DNA from: CAYRML01 sp050942825
GTDB taxonomy: Bacteria; Bacillota; Dehalobacteriia; UBA4068
Length of the DNA stretch: 11,920 nt
Assembly: GCA_050942825.1 (NCBI GenBank)
Contig: JBMNOA010000043.1
Coordinates: forward strand, 1-11,920
Direction of reading: 5' to 3'
The stretch's first letter is position 1. Every line of letters begins with the position of its first letter. A program made the position numbers and the translations under genes. This document shows, piece by piece, positions 1-5,977 of this stretch. Under the pieces are notes generated by a model, which worked only from the letters and a program-made list of their open reading frames with translations, made no database searches and was not told where the DNA came from.

Positions 1-399
1 AAATTCTTCTTTTTATTTTTGACCGATTAAATAACTTTAGAGCAGGAAATTATGGCTTTTTATAGAATAAGACTACCTATGGATTTTTCTGATTATTAAA
101 AAAAATTACTGAAGGCGAGTAGAAACAATTATTGCCTAAAAATTTTTTAAGCTATAATACCTATTATTATCCAAGCCACTGTGGAGAAAAATCTATAATT
201 ATAATTAATTATTGATATTTTATTAATTTAAAATTATGCCATCAACCATCAATGTTTATGGTTTTATTATTTCTATTAATTCTTTTAGTTTCTGATAAAT
301 ACAGCTATTTAACCGCTTTTTCATCTGAAACCATAGGCTGGTTTTCATATTCAGGGGTAACGTTGTTTCCATATAATTTATGATAGTAGGAGGTAAATC
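1..399. other. AT-rich non-coding leader upstream of gcvPA
   Basis: No gene can be supported here on either strand. The only open stretch at the left edge is a 20-codon run in frame 3 of the plus strand ending at TAG 61-63, too short to call the tail of a gene. The visible content is a possible promoter (132-158), a 6-bp hairpin at 244-263, and an imperfect hairpin around 325-348. I see no glycine riboswitch core, which would be the expected regulator in front of glycine-cleavage genes in many Bacillota. Confidence 0.6.
132..158 (+). promoter_or_regulatory. possible promoter for gcvPA operon
   Basis: A perfect -10 hexamer TATAAT lies at 153-158, with TTGCCT at 132-137 as the best -35. The spacer is only 15 nt, shorter than optimal, so the call is tentative. 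If used, the gcvPA mRNA would have a leader of roughly 235 nt. Confidence 0.35.
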
Positions 400-1833
400 A
401 TGTTAAAAGATCATAGAGGATTTCCCTATATCCCTAATTCAGAACCATCTGTAAAAACTGCAATGCTTGAATTTATCGGCGCACAGAATGAAATGGATCT
501 TTACGAGGAAATCCCTGAACATATTAGGTTTCGAGGCAAGCTCAATCTGCCTGAACCAATTCGTGATGAATATAATCTTAAAAGACACACAGAAAAAATA
601 TTATCCAAAAATCGCAACTGCTCTCAATATCTCAACTTCATCGGAGCCGGCTGCGCTCAACACTTTGTCCCTGCCGTATGTGATGAGATCATAGGTCGCG
701 GAGAATTCCTCACCTCTTATGGCGCAGAGGGTTGGGCAGATCATGGCAAACATATGGCATTTTTCGAATTTCAAAGCCAATTGGCAGAATTATTGGATAT
801 GGATTTTATTACCGTGCCAGTTTATGACGGTGCCCAAGCCATTGGCACAGGGCTTTGTATGTCCAACCGCATCAATGGGCGCAAAAAAGTATTATTGCCG
901 GCCAATATGGACCCACAAAATCTTGCTATAGTGACCAATTATCTGGCCTCCGTCAGACCTGAGAATGCTTTGCAAATAGAGCTTATCAATTATAACAATG
1001 AAACTGGGTTATTAGACATAGAAGACCTGCAAAATAAAATCGGCCCTGATGTGGCGGCTGTTTTGCTACAAAACCCCAATTATTTTGGGCTGGTGGAAGG
1101 CTCTGCCGATATAATCGGTCAAATAACCCGAGAAGTGGGAGCAGAATATCTGGTTTATACCGACCCAATTTCTTTGGGCGTTATGGAAGCGCCCGCTAAC
1201 TATGGCGCGACTATCACCGTCGGTGATATTCATACATTGGGATTACATCTTTCCGGAGGGGCCGGAGTAGGAGGATTTGTCGCCACCTTTGATGATATGA
1301 AATATATGGAACAAACTAAAGATCTAGTCGATGGAATCACAGCCACCTCTGTAGAAGGCGAATATGGCTTTGGGATGGTTTTAATAGAAAGGACTCATTA
1401 TGCCAGAAGAGAAAAAGGCAATGAATTCACCGGCACAGGAGTCAACCTTTGGGCTATCAATAGCGCTGTTTATATGGCCTTGATGGGGCCAAAAGGCTTT
1501 GAGGAAGTTGGCCAGACAATTATGCAAAACTCACAATATGCAGCAAAAAAATTAGCAGCTATACAGGGAGTAGAAATAAAATTTACCAACCCTTTCTTTA
1601 AAGAATTCGTAGTCAATTTTGACAAAACAGATAAAAAAGCGGCAGAAGTAATCGCTGATTTATTGCAGGAAGAAATTTTCGCCGGCAAAGATATATCTGG
1701 AGAATTTCCTCATTTAGGCCAAAACCTTTTGGTCTGTGTAACAGAAGTGCATGACAAAGCAGATATTGATAGATTTACCGCGGCTATAGCCAAAAGTATT
1801 GGCTCACAAGAGCAGAAAGGAGTCTCAAAATGA
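400..1833 (+). CDS. gcvPA: GcvPA-like glycine dehydrogenase (decarboxylating) subunit 1, divergent
   Basis: This is the N-terminal-half subunit of a two-subunit glycine cleavage P-protein, a fold-type I PLP enzyme that works with a PB subunit. GcvP decarboxylates glycine and passes the aminomethyl group to lipoylated H-protein. The 477 aa are a little longer than the roughly 450 aa usual for GcvPA. Family landmarks remain: FIGAG (80-84), VYDGAQA (141-147), LQNPNYFG (223-230) and ARREK (335-339). Several conserved stretches are replaced: the usual YTPYQPE region reads SYGAEGWADHGK (106-117), the FGGP glycine loop reads SGGAGVGGF (285-293), and the TSNICT region after RREK reads GNEFTGTGVN (340-349). 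The start is fixed by AGGAGG just upstream of ATG 400. The stop overlaps the gcvPB start by 4 nt, so translation is probably coupled. Family membership is firm; glycine as the substrate is less certain. Confidence 0.88.
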   Translation: MLKDHRGFPYIPNSEPSVKTAMLEFIGAQNEMDLYEEIPEHIRFRGKLNLPEPIRDEYNLKRHTEKILSKNRNCSQYLNFIGAGCAQHFVPAVCDEIIGRGEFLTSYGAEGWADHGKHMAFFEFQSQLAELLDMDFITVPVYDGAQAIGTGLCMSNRINGRKKVLLPANMDPQNLAIVTNYLASVRPENALQIELINYNNETGLLDIEDLQNKIGPDVAAVLLQNPNYFGLVEGSADIIGQITREVGAEYLVYTDPISLGVMEAPANYGATITVGDIHTLGLHLSGGAGVGGFVATFDDMKYMEQTKDLVDGITATSVEGEYGFGMVLIERTHYARREKGNEFTGTGVNLWAINSAVYMALMGPKGFEEVGQTIMQNSQYAAKKLAAIQGVEIKFTNPFFKEFVVNFDKTDKKAAEVIADLLQEEIFAGKDISGEFPHLGQNLLVCVTEVHDKADIDRFTAAIAKSIGSQEQKGVSK

Positions 1834-3401
1834 GTACAAGAGATTATAACAATCGACTAAGAAAATTCCATGAGGCGAAATGGGATGAAGAAATAATTTA
1901 TGAATTGAGCACTCCGGGCCAAAGAGGCGTACTTCCTCCCCTAGCCGATCAAGATATTGAGCAAGAAGTCGGCGATGGTATTTCTTTTTTACCGCCTAAC
2001 ATGCGCCGTAAAAAGAGCCCTTATCTGCCAGAAGTAAGCCAACCCAGGGTCAACCGCCATTATTTACGACTATCACAAGAAACTCTAGGCGCAGATATTG
2101 TCCCAGATATCAGCCAAGGCACCTGTACTATGAAGTATAGTCCAAAGGTACAAGAGCATCTGGTAGCCCGCAATCCCAATATCACAGAAATACACCCGTT
2201 GCAGCCGACTTCCACCATGCAAGGACTATTGGAAATTTATTATAAAACGGAAGAATTCCTGAAAGAAATTTCCGGCTTGGATGCTTTCACTTTTCAACCG
2301 GGAGGCGGTGCCCATGCCTGCTTTGCCGGTGCTTGCGTAATACGCGCCTATCACAAAAAAAATGGCCAACGGCATCGTGATGAAATAATTACCACTATGT
2401 TTTCTCATCCTTGCGATGCTGGATGTCCCGCTACAGCAGGGTATAAAGTTATCACCCTAATGCCCGATGAAAACGGCTATCCTGATCTGGAGGCTATGAA
2501 AAGTGCCCTCTCGGAAAAAACCGCTGCTATTTTTATCACCAACCCCGAAGATACAGGTATCTTCAATCCCCGCATTAAAGAATATGTCGATGCCGCCCAT
2601 CAGGTAGGGGCCCTTTGTTATTATGACCAGGCCAATGCTAACGGCATTATGGGCATAACCAGAGCCAAAGAGACCGGATTCGATTTGATACATTATAATG
2701 TCCACAAAACCTTCTCCTCGCCTCATGGAGGCATGGGTCCAGGTTGCGGAGCTTTAGGCGTAGCCCAATTTCTGCGCCCTTATCTTCCTACCCCCCTGGT
2801 AGAATATAACGGCAATGAATATTTCTTAAATTATGATTACCCAGATAGTATCGGCCCGGTGCGTTCTTTTATTGGCAATGCATCGATCGTGGTTAGGGCC
2901 TACATGTGGATCATGCAACATGGAGCGGAGGGCATTCGCGAGGCAGCAGTCTGCTCTGTTCTCAATAATCAATATCTTATGAAAAAAATATCTCAGATAC
3001 CCGGTGTGGTTATACCTTATGCCGAAGGCAAGCGCCGTCTGGAACAAGTGCGTTATAGTTGGGAAAAATTAAAAGAAGATACGGGCTTTGGTACTATGGA
3101 TGTATCCTTGCGTCTCATAGACTTTGGGCTGGAGCATTATTGGCAATCACATCACCCCTGGATTGTTCCTGAACCTTTCACCCTCGAACCCTGTGAATCT
3201 TTCACTAAGGATGATCTAGATGAATACGCTGCCGTGCTGGCACAAATATCCAAAGAATGCTATGAAGAACCTCATATAATAAAAACAGCCCCTCATAACG
3301 CGCCTATACACAGAACATTAGAATTTGACTTGAATGATTTTAAAAAAATTGCCGTCACGTGGCGCCAATTACAAAAAAAGAAACAAAATATATTTAAATA
3401 A
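1830..3401 (+). CDS. gcvPB: GcvPB-like glycine dehydrogenase (decarboxylating) subunit 2, PLP subunit, divergent
   Basis: This is the PLP-binding partner of the preceding gene, 523 aa against about 490 usual. The Schiff-base lysine is K293 in HKTFSSPHGGMGPG (292-305). Asp266 in YYDQANAN is the expected contact to the pyridine nitrogen, and TCTMKYSPK (98-106) and IHPLQ (121-125) are family signatures. Compared with the textbook enzyme several motifs differ: PLGSCT is SQGTCT (95-100), QPAAGAHGE is QPGGGAHAC (156-164), the SAHGTNPAS loop is SHPCDAGCPAT (192-202), TNPNTLG is TNPEDTG (237-243), and EPTES is EPCES (453-457). The changes are consistent along the chain, which points to a distinct subfamily rather than decay. 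The ATG overlaps the gcvPA stop as ATGA. Co-translation with gcvPA and a heteromeric complex are inferred. The substrate could be glycine or a related amino acid. Confidence 0.88.
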   Translation: MSTRDYNNRLRKFHEAKWDEEIIYELSTPGQRGVLPPLADQDIEQEVGDGISFLPPNMRRKKSPYLPEVSQPRVNRHYLRLSQETLGADIVPDISQGTCTMKYSPKVQEHLVARNPNITEIHPLQPTSTMQGLLEIYYKTEEFLKEISGLDAFTFQPGGGAHACFAGACVIRAYHKKNGQRHRDEIITTMFSHPCDAGCPATAGYKVITLMPDENGYPDLEAMKSALSEKTAAIFITNPEDTGIFNPRIKEYVDAAHQVGALCYYDQANANGIMGITRAKETGFDLIHYNVHKTFSSPHGGMGPGCGALGVAQFLRPYLPTPLVEYNGNEYFLNYDYPDSIGPVRSFIGNASIVVRAYMWIMQHGAEGIREAAVCSVLNNQYLMKKISQIPGVVIPYAEGKRRLEQVRYSWEKLKEDTGFGTMDVSLRLIDFGLEHYWQSHHPWIVPEPFTLEPCESFTKDDLDEYAAVLAQISKECYEEPHIIKTAPHNAPIHRTLEFDLNDFKKIAVTWRQLQKKKQNIFK

Positions 3402-3470
3402 TATAGTTAGGTAGTACAAGCAAAGCATAGGTTCAACCTCTGTTTTCATAAATGTTTGTGAGGAATAGCT

Positions 3471-4583
3471 ATGAAAAAACTAGGCCTGATAGTCAACCCC
3501 ATAGCCGGTATGGGCGGACGGGTAGGTCTTAAAGGCAGTGATGGTCAACAGATATTAGAACAGGCCAAAGCTCTGGGGGCAAAACCTGAAGCTCCCCAGA
3601 GAACTATAGAAGCCTTAAAAATCATTACAACCGCCAACAGCGATATTCACCTTTTTACCTATCCGGGAGAAATGGGTGAAGATGAAGCCAAAGCTGTGGG
3701 ATTAAATCCTTTTGTGTTAGGTAAGATCAAAAGTGGCCACACCTCTGCCCAAGACACTATTTCAGCTGCCCATGCGATGCTCGATAAAAATGTCGATTTG
3801 CTGGTTTTTGCCGGAGGTGATGGTACTGCACGTAATATCTGCGAAGCCATCGCCCAAAAAATACCCGTTATCGGTATACCAGCGGGGGTAAAAATACATT
3901 CGGCAGTTTATGCCATAAATCCAAAAAGCGCAGGCAAAGCCGCAGCCTATTATCTAAGCGGAAAAGCTATCAACATCAAAGAAGCGGAAGTAATGGATAT
4001 TGATGAGGAAGCTTTTCGCCATGGACAAGTAAAAGCCAGGTTATACGGATATATGCGGGTACCGGAACTAAAAGCTTTCATGCAGAATGTAAAATCGGGC
4101 GGCTATTCGGAAAAAGAAGCCTTGCAAGGCATCGCCAGCGAAATAGTAGAAAATATGCAGCCGGACACCTTTTATATTATCGGTCCCGGCACAACAACTC
4201 GCTCCGTAATGGAACTATTAGATCTCGAGAATACTCTTCTCGGTATTGATGTGGTCAGGAATAAAAAATTAGTTGCCCGAGATGTAACGGAAAATCAGCT
4301 TTATGAGCTGATCAAAAACCAGAAGGCTAAAATCGTTGTTACAGCTATAGGCGGACAGGGTCATATTCTAGGCAGAGGCAATCAGCAATTGAGCCCCCGT
4401 ATAATTCGCTGTATTGGCCGGCAAAATATCATAGTTATCGCCACCCAAAGCAAATTAATCAGCCTCCTGCCTCAACCACTTTTAGTTGATACCGGTGATG
4501 AAAAACTCGATCAAGAACTTAGCGGCTATATTAGAGTCACCACAGGATATGAACAATATTCTTTTTATAAACTAAGTAGCTAA
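3471..4583 (+). CDS. ATP-NAD kinase family protein (AcoX/COG3199-like)
   Basis: This 370-aa protein belongs to the NAD kinase/diacylglycerol kinase-like superfamily. The start LGLIVNPIAGMGGRVGLKGS (4-23) and the nucleotide-binding motif GGDGT (115-119), followed by IPAGVKIHSAVYAI, are characteristic of the COG3199 branch, which is longer than the roughly 290-aa housekeeping NAD kinase. Members are annotated as ATP-NAD kinases or AcoX; the biochemical role of many is unproven. The gene lies 69 bp after gcvPB with no terminator between them and has its own ribosome site (GAGGA, 6 nt before ATG 3471), so it is probably in the same operon. AcoX genes also accompany acetoin dehydrogenase, another lipoyl-dependent complex. 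A role in supplying or tuning NAD(P)+ for the neighbouring dehydrogenase is inference. It ends tail-to-tail with tadA, 22 bp apart. Confidence 0.82.
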   Translation: MKKLGLIVNPIAGMGGRVGLKGSDGQQILEQAKALGAKPEAPQRTIEALKIITTANSDIHLFTYPGEMGEDEAKAVGLNPFVLGKIKSGHTSAQDTISAAHAMLDKNVDLLVFAGGDGTARNICEAIAQKIPVIGIPAGVKIHSAVYAINPKSAGKAAAYYLSGKAINIKEAEVMDIDEEAFRHGQVKARLYGYMRVPELKAFMQNVKSGGYSEKEALQGIASEIVENMQPDTFYIIGPGTTTRSVMELLDLENTLLGIDVVRNKKLVARDVTENQLYELIKNQKAKIVVTAIGGQGHILGRGNQQLSPRIIRCIGRQNIIVIATQSKLISLLPQPLLVDTGDEKLDQELSGYIRVTTGYEQYSFYKLSS

Positions 4584-4605
4584 AGCAAAATTTGTCCACA
4601 AACCG

Positions 4606-5061
4606 CTATTTTTGCCGCTTGCGGCGAAAAAAATCACGCAAAAGTACTACTGCTTTTTCCTCCAATACTCCAGATTCAACTTGTATCTGATGATTAAAGG
4701 GTTTAAAACGGACCAGATCAAGCAAACTGCCGGCAGCTCCGGTTTTAGGGTCAGCAGCACCGTATACCAGACGCCCTATACGAGCCTGAACCATTGCCCC
4801 GGCACACATAGCGCAGGGTTCTAACGTGACATAAATACAGCAATCCAAAAGCCGCCAGGAATTCAAAGCCCGACAAGCCTCTCTAATGGCAATTATCTCC
4901 GCATGCAGTGTAGCGTCCTTGCCGGATTCCTTCTGATTATAACCACGAGCTATCACTACTTCATCTTTAACAATTATAGCACCTACAGGCACTTCATCAA
5001 GAGCCGCAGCCTTAGCAGCCTCATCAAGTGCTTGCTGCATAAAAAATATATCTTTTTCCAT
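4606..5061 (-). CDS. tadA: tRNA-specific adenosine deaminase TadA
   Basis: TadA converts A34 of tRNA-Arg(ACG) to inosine so that one tRNA reads CGU, CGC and CGA. It is a zinc-dependent cytidine-deaminase-fold enzyme acting as a homodimer in the cytoplasm. The 151 aa are of normal length. His53 and Glu55 in LHAE supply one zinc ligand and the proton shuttle; Cys83 and Cys86 in LEPCAMC are the other zinc ligands. These numbers match well-studied Bacillota TadA proteins, which supports ATG 5061 as the start. The ribosome site is AGGTGA just upstream. A substrate, tRNA-Arg(ACG), is encoded at 10770-10846. It has its own extended -10 promoter and converges on the kinase-like gene. A guanine deaminase-like paralog is much less likely given the C-terminal VESGVLEE and basic tail. 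Confidence 0.96.
   Translation of the reverse strand: MEKDIFFMQQALDEAAKAAALDEVPVGAIIVKDEVVIARGYNQKESGKDATLHAEIIAIREACRALNSWRLLDCCIYVTLEPCAMCAGAMVQARIGRLVYGAADPKTGAAGSLLDLVRFKPFNHQIQVESGVLEEKAVVLLRDFFRRKRQK
4609..4631. repeat. short inverted repeat at the tadA/kinase convergent junction
   Basis: GCCGC TT GCGGC flanked by T5 on the left and A7 on the right forms a small hairpin inside the last codons of tadA. On neither strand is the GC stem followed by a T-run, so it is not a standard intrinsic terminator. No other terminator is visible in the 22 bp between the two genes. Confidence 0.4.
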
Positions 5062-5088
5062 ATAATCACCTATTATCTGTTTTTATCA

Positions 5089-5097
5089 ATTATAGCA
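5089..5097 (-). promoter_or_regulatory. extended -10 promoter of tadA
   Basis: On the minus strand TGC TATAAT (5097 down to 5089) is a perfect extended -10. The -35 region is only T-rich, as is common for TGn promoters. Transcription would begin about 20 nt before the tadA ATG. Confidence 0.6.
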
Positions 5098-5217
5098 TAA
5101 AGCCTTAATTTATAAAAAATATACAGTAATGGTTAAATATTAATATCGATTAACAGCTTTGTATGGCCATCCGCCAACGCAGAACACCTTTTGTAGTATA
5201 TCCTTAGTATAAAGATT

Positions 5218-5252
5218 ATAAAAAAAGCCCACAAGTACAAGTCCTGTGGGCT
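5218..5252 (-). terminator. intrinsic terminator of the candidate small RNA
   Basis: AGCCCACA (5226-5233) and TGTGGGCT (5245-5252) form a perfect 8-bp stem with an 11-nt loop. Read on the minus strand the stem is followed by a run of seven T (complement of 5220-5226). It would end transcripts arriving from higher coordinates, i.e. the RNA at about 5408. Confidence 0.85.
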
Positions 5253-5408
5253 ATCTATATTTTTGCTATTTTCGAAAGGGATTACACTCCGCCTGTCACT
5301 TTTTTTTCAATATCACCAAGAGAGTTCCGTCAAAACCCCTGAAAGGAATATATTCGAAAAATATGACGTAAGTAGTCGTGCTGAGCTTACAGTACCCTTT
5401 TAAAAAAT
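5219..5408 (-). ncRNA. candidate independently transcribed structured small RNA (~190 nt)
   Basis: A promoter (5415-5442) and a strong intrinsic terminator (5218-5252) on the minus strand bracket about 190 nt with no convincing coding sequence. Near the predicted 5' end AAAGGG (5400-5395) can pair with CCCUUU (5280-5275), and the next UAC with GUA after a 2-nt bulge, giving a closing stem for the intervening 114 nt. The interior is less AT-rich and more structured than its surroundings. The only readable frame, a stretch ending DGTLLVILKKK before a stop, has no start with a ribosome site, so it is probably an accident of RNA sequence. The architecture fits a stand-alone ncRNA such as the raiA motif or a 6S-like RNA, but I cannot match a consensus by eye. 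Identity is open. Confidence 0.6.
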
Positions 5409-5414
5409 CAAGCT

Positions 5415-5442
5415 AATATAGCACAAAATACATTCGTTTCAA
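5415..5442 (-). promoter_or_regulatory. promoter of the candidate small RNA
   Basis: On the minus strand TTGAAA (5442-5437), a 16-nt spacer and TATATT (5420-5415), with TGC directly before the -10 giving an extended -10. The predicted start is near 5408. Confidence 0.7.
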
Positions 5443-5452
5443 GCTATCTATC

Positions 5453-5586
5453 ATACTAAAGTATAAGAGGCCTTTTGCGCGATAACGGGATATTTTATTT
5501 TTCTTATTATTGTATCAAAGAATACTCTGCTTTTGTTAGCAGAAAATATCGACGTACTAGCAATCTTGTAGGAGGAAAAAAGAGCA
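5453..5586. other. AT-rich spacer between small RNA and tRNA-Arg
   Basis: No gene supported. It holds a 5-bp hairpin (TCTGC/GCAGA, about 5526-5543) and the T-rich tail of the tRNA terminator on the minus strand. An open frame running across 5475-5735 on the plus strand owes half its length to the antisense of the tRNA. Confidence 0.5.
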
Positions 5587-5612
5587 GAAAACCCTGTAAA
5601 ATCAAGGTTTTC
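5575..5612 (-). terminator. probable terminator after tRNA-Arg(CCU)
   Basis: GAAAACC (5587-5593) pairs with GGTTTTC (5606-5612); two more pairs can form inside after one mismatch. On the minus strand the stem is followed, after TGCTC, by T6. The T-run is displaced by five bases, so the terminator is weak or its tail lies partly in the stem. Confidence 0.45.
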
Positions 5613-5623
5613 GGCTGTGCAGA

Positions 5624-5700
5624 TGGCGCGCCTGGAGGAACTCGAATCCCCGACCTGCCGCTTAGGAGGCGGCCGCTCTATCCTGCTGAGCTACAGGCGC
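5624..5700 (-). tRNA. tRNA-Arg (anticodon CCU)
   Basis: The cloverleaf reads on the minus strand from 5700: acceptor GCGCCTG with CAGGCGC, D-stem GCTC/GAGC, anticodon stem GCCGC/GCGGC with loop CTCCTAA, T-loop TTCGAGT, discriminator G and encoded CCA. The total is 77 nt. It decodes AGG. The last T-stem pair is A53-U61, where nearly all elongator tRNAs have G53-C61; the other T-stem pairs are intact. The gene has its own promoter (5795-5824) and an 87-nt leader. Confidence 0.96.
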
Positions 5701-5788
5701 ATATGAAGTTAGAATGCGTCCCCGCCGCAAAGTGAACACAGTGGGCTCTCTTAGGGGTGACTCAATCCCGCAAAGCTACGAGAACATC
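5701..5788 (-). other. long structured leader of the tRNA-Arg(CCU) transcript
   Basis: Between the predicted start (about 5788) and the tRNA lies a leader markedly richer in GC than the neighbouring spacers. It holds a direct repeat CTTTGCGG (two copies, 33 nt apart), a GGGA/TCCC-type hairpin near 5752-5767, and CGCA next to the tRNA that can pair with TGCG at the tRNA 5' end. It does not fold as a second tRNA: the T-loop and the acceptor are missing. Function is unknown. Confidence 0.4.
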
Positions 5789-5794
5789 AAAGCT

Positions 5795-5824
5795 ATTTTA
5801 CTCTATTTCACCTCTTGTCGTCAA
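5795..5824 (-). promoter_or_regulatory. promoter of tRNA-Arg(CCU)
   Basis: On the minus strand TTGACG (5824-5819), an 18-nt spacer and TAAAAT (5800-5795). It is a good SigA-type match and points at the leader and tRNA. Confidence 0.65.
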
Positions 5825-5884
5825 CAAAAAACCATTCGATATAACAACTGATTAATAAATACTTCTATAATTATATTAATAGGC

Positions 5885-5913
5885 TTGTCTTTTTTATTTT
5901 CTTATAGTAAAAT
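5885..5913 (+). promoter_or_regulatory. promoter of pdxS
   Basis: TTGTCT (5885-5890), a 17-nt spacer and TAAAAT (5908-5913). The start would be near 5920, giving a leader of about 58 nt before the pdxS ATG. Confidence 0.65.
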
Positions 5914-5977
5914 ATTTAGGTAGTAATGGTAAAACTATAAATATTTTATAGATAAAAATATTACAGGGGGCGTTGAA

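Noticed and set aside
1..63. Possible 3' end of an upstream gene in plus frame 3
   Set aside because: Only 20 codons, very AT-rich, no recognisable C-terminus.
5282..5400. Minus-strand short frames, one ending DGTLLVILKKK and another ending EKKVTGGV with an internal TGA that could be read as selenocysteine
   Set aside because: Neither has an ATG with a ribosome site, and no SECIS-like support can be shown. The region is better explained as part of a structured RNA bounded by its own promoter and terminator.
5624..5700. tRNA-Arg(CCU) as an integration site for a mobile element
   Set aside because: No integrase, no direct repeat of the tRNA 3' end and no change in gene content beside it; all neighbours are housekeeping genes.
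5475..5735. Plus-strand open reading frame of 86 codons
   Set aside because: About a third of it is the antisense of tRNA-Arg(CCU), which yields the typical GGTRIPDLPLRRR-like peptide. It starts with TTG without a ribosome site and has no codon-usage support.
5701..5788. A second, degenerate tRNA next to tRNA-Arg(CCU)
   Set aside because: No acceptor pairing, no TTCRA T-loop and no CCA could be aligned on either strand.
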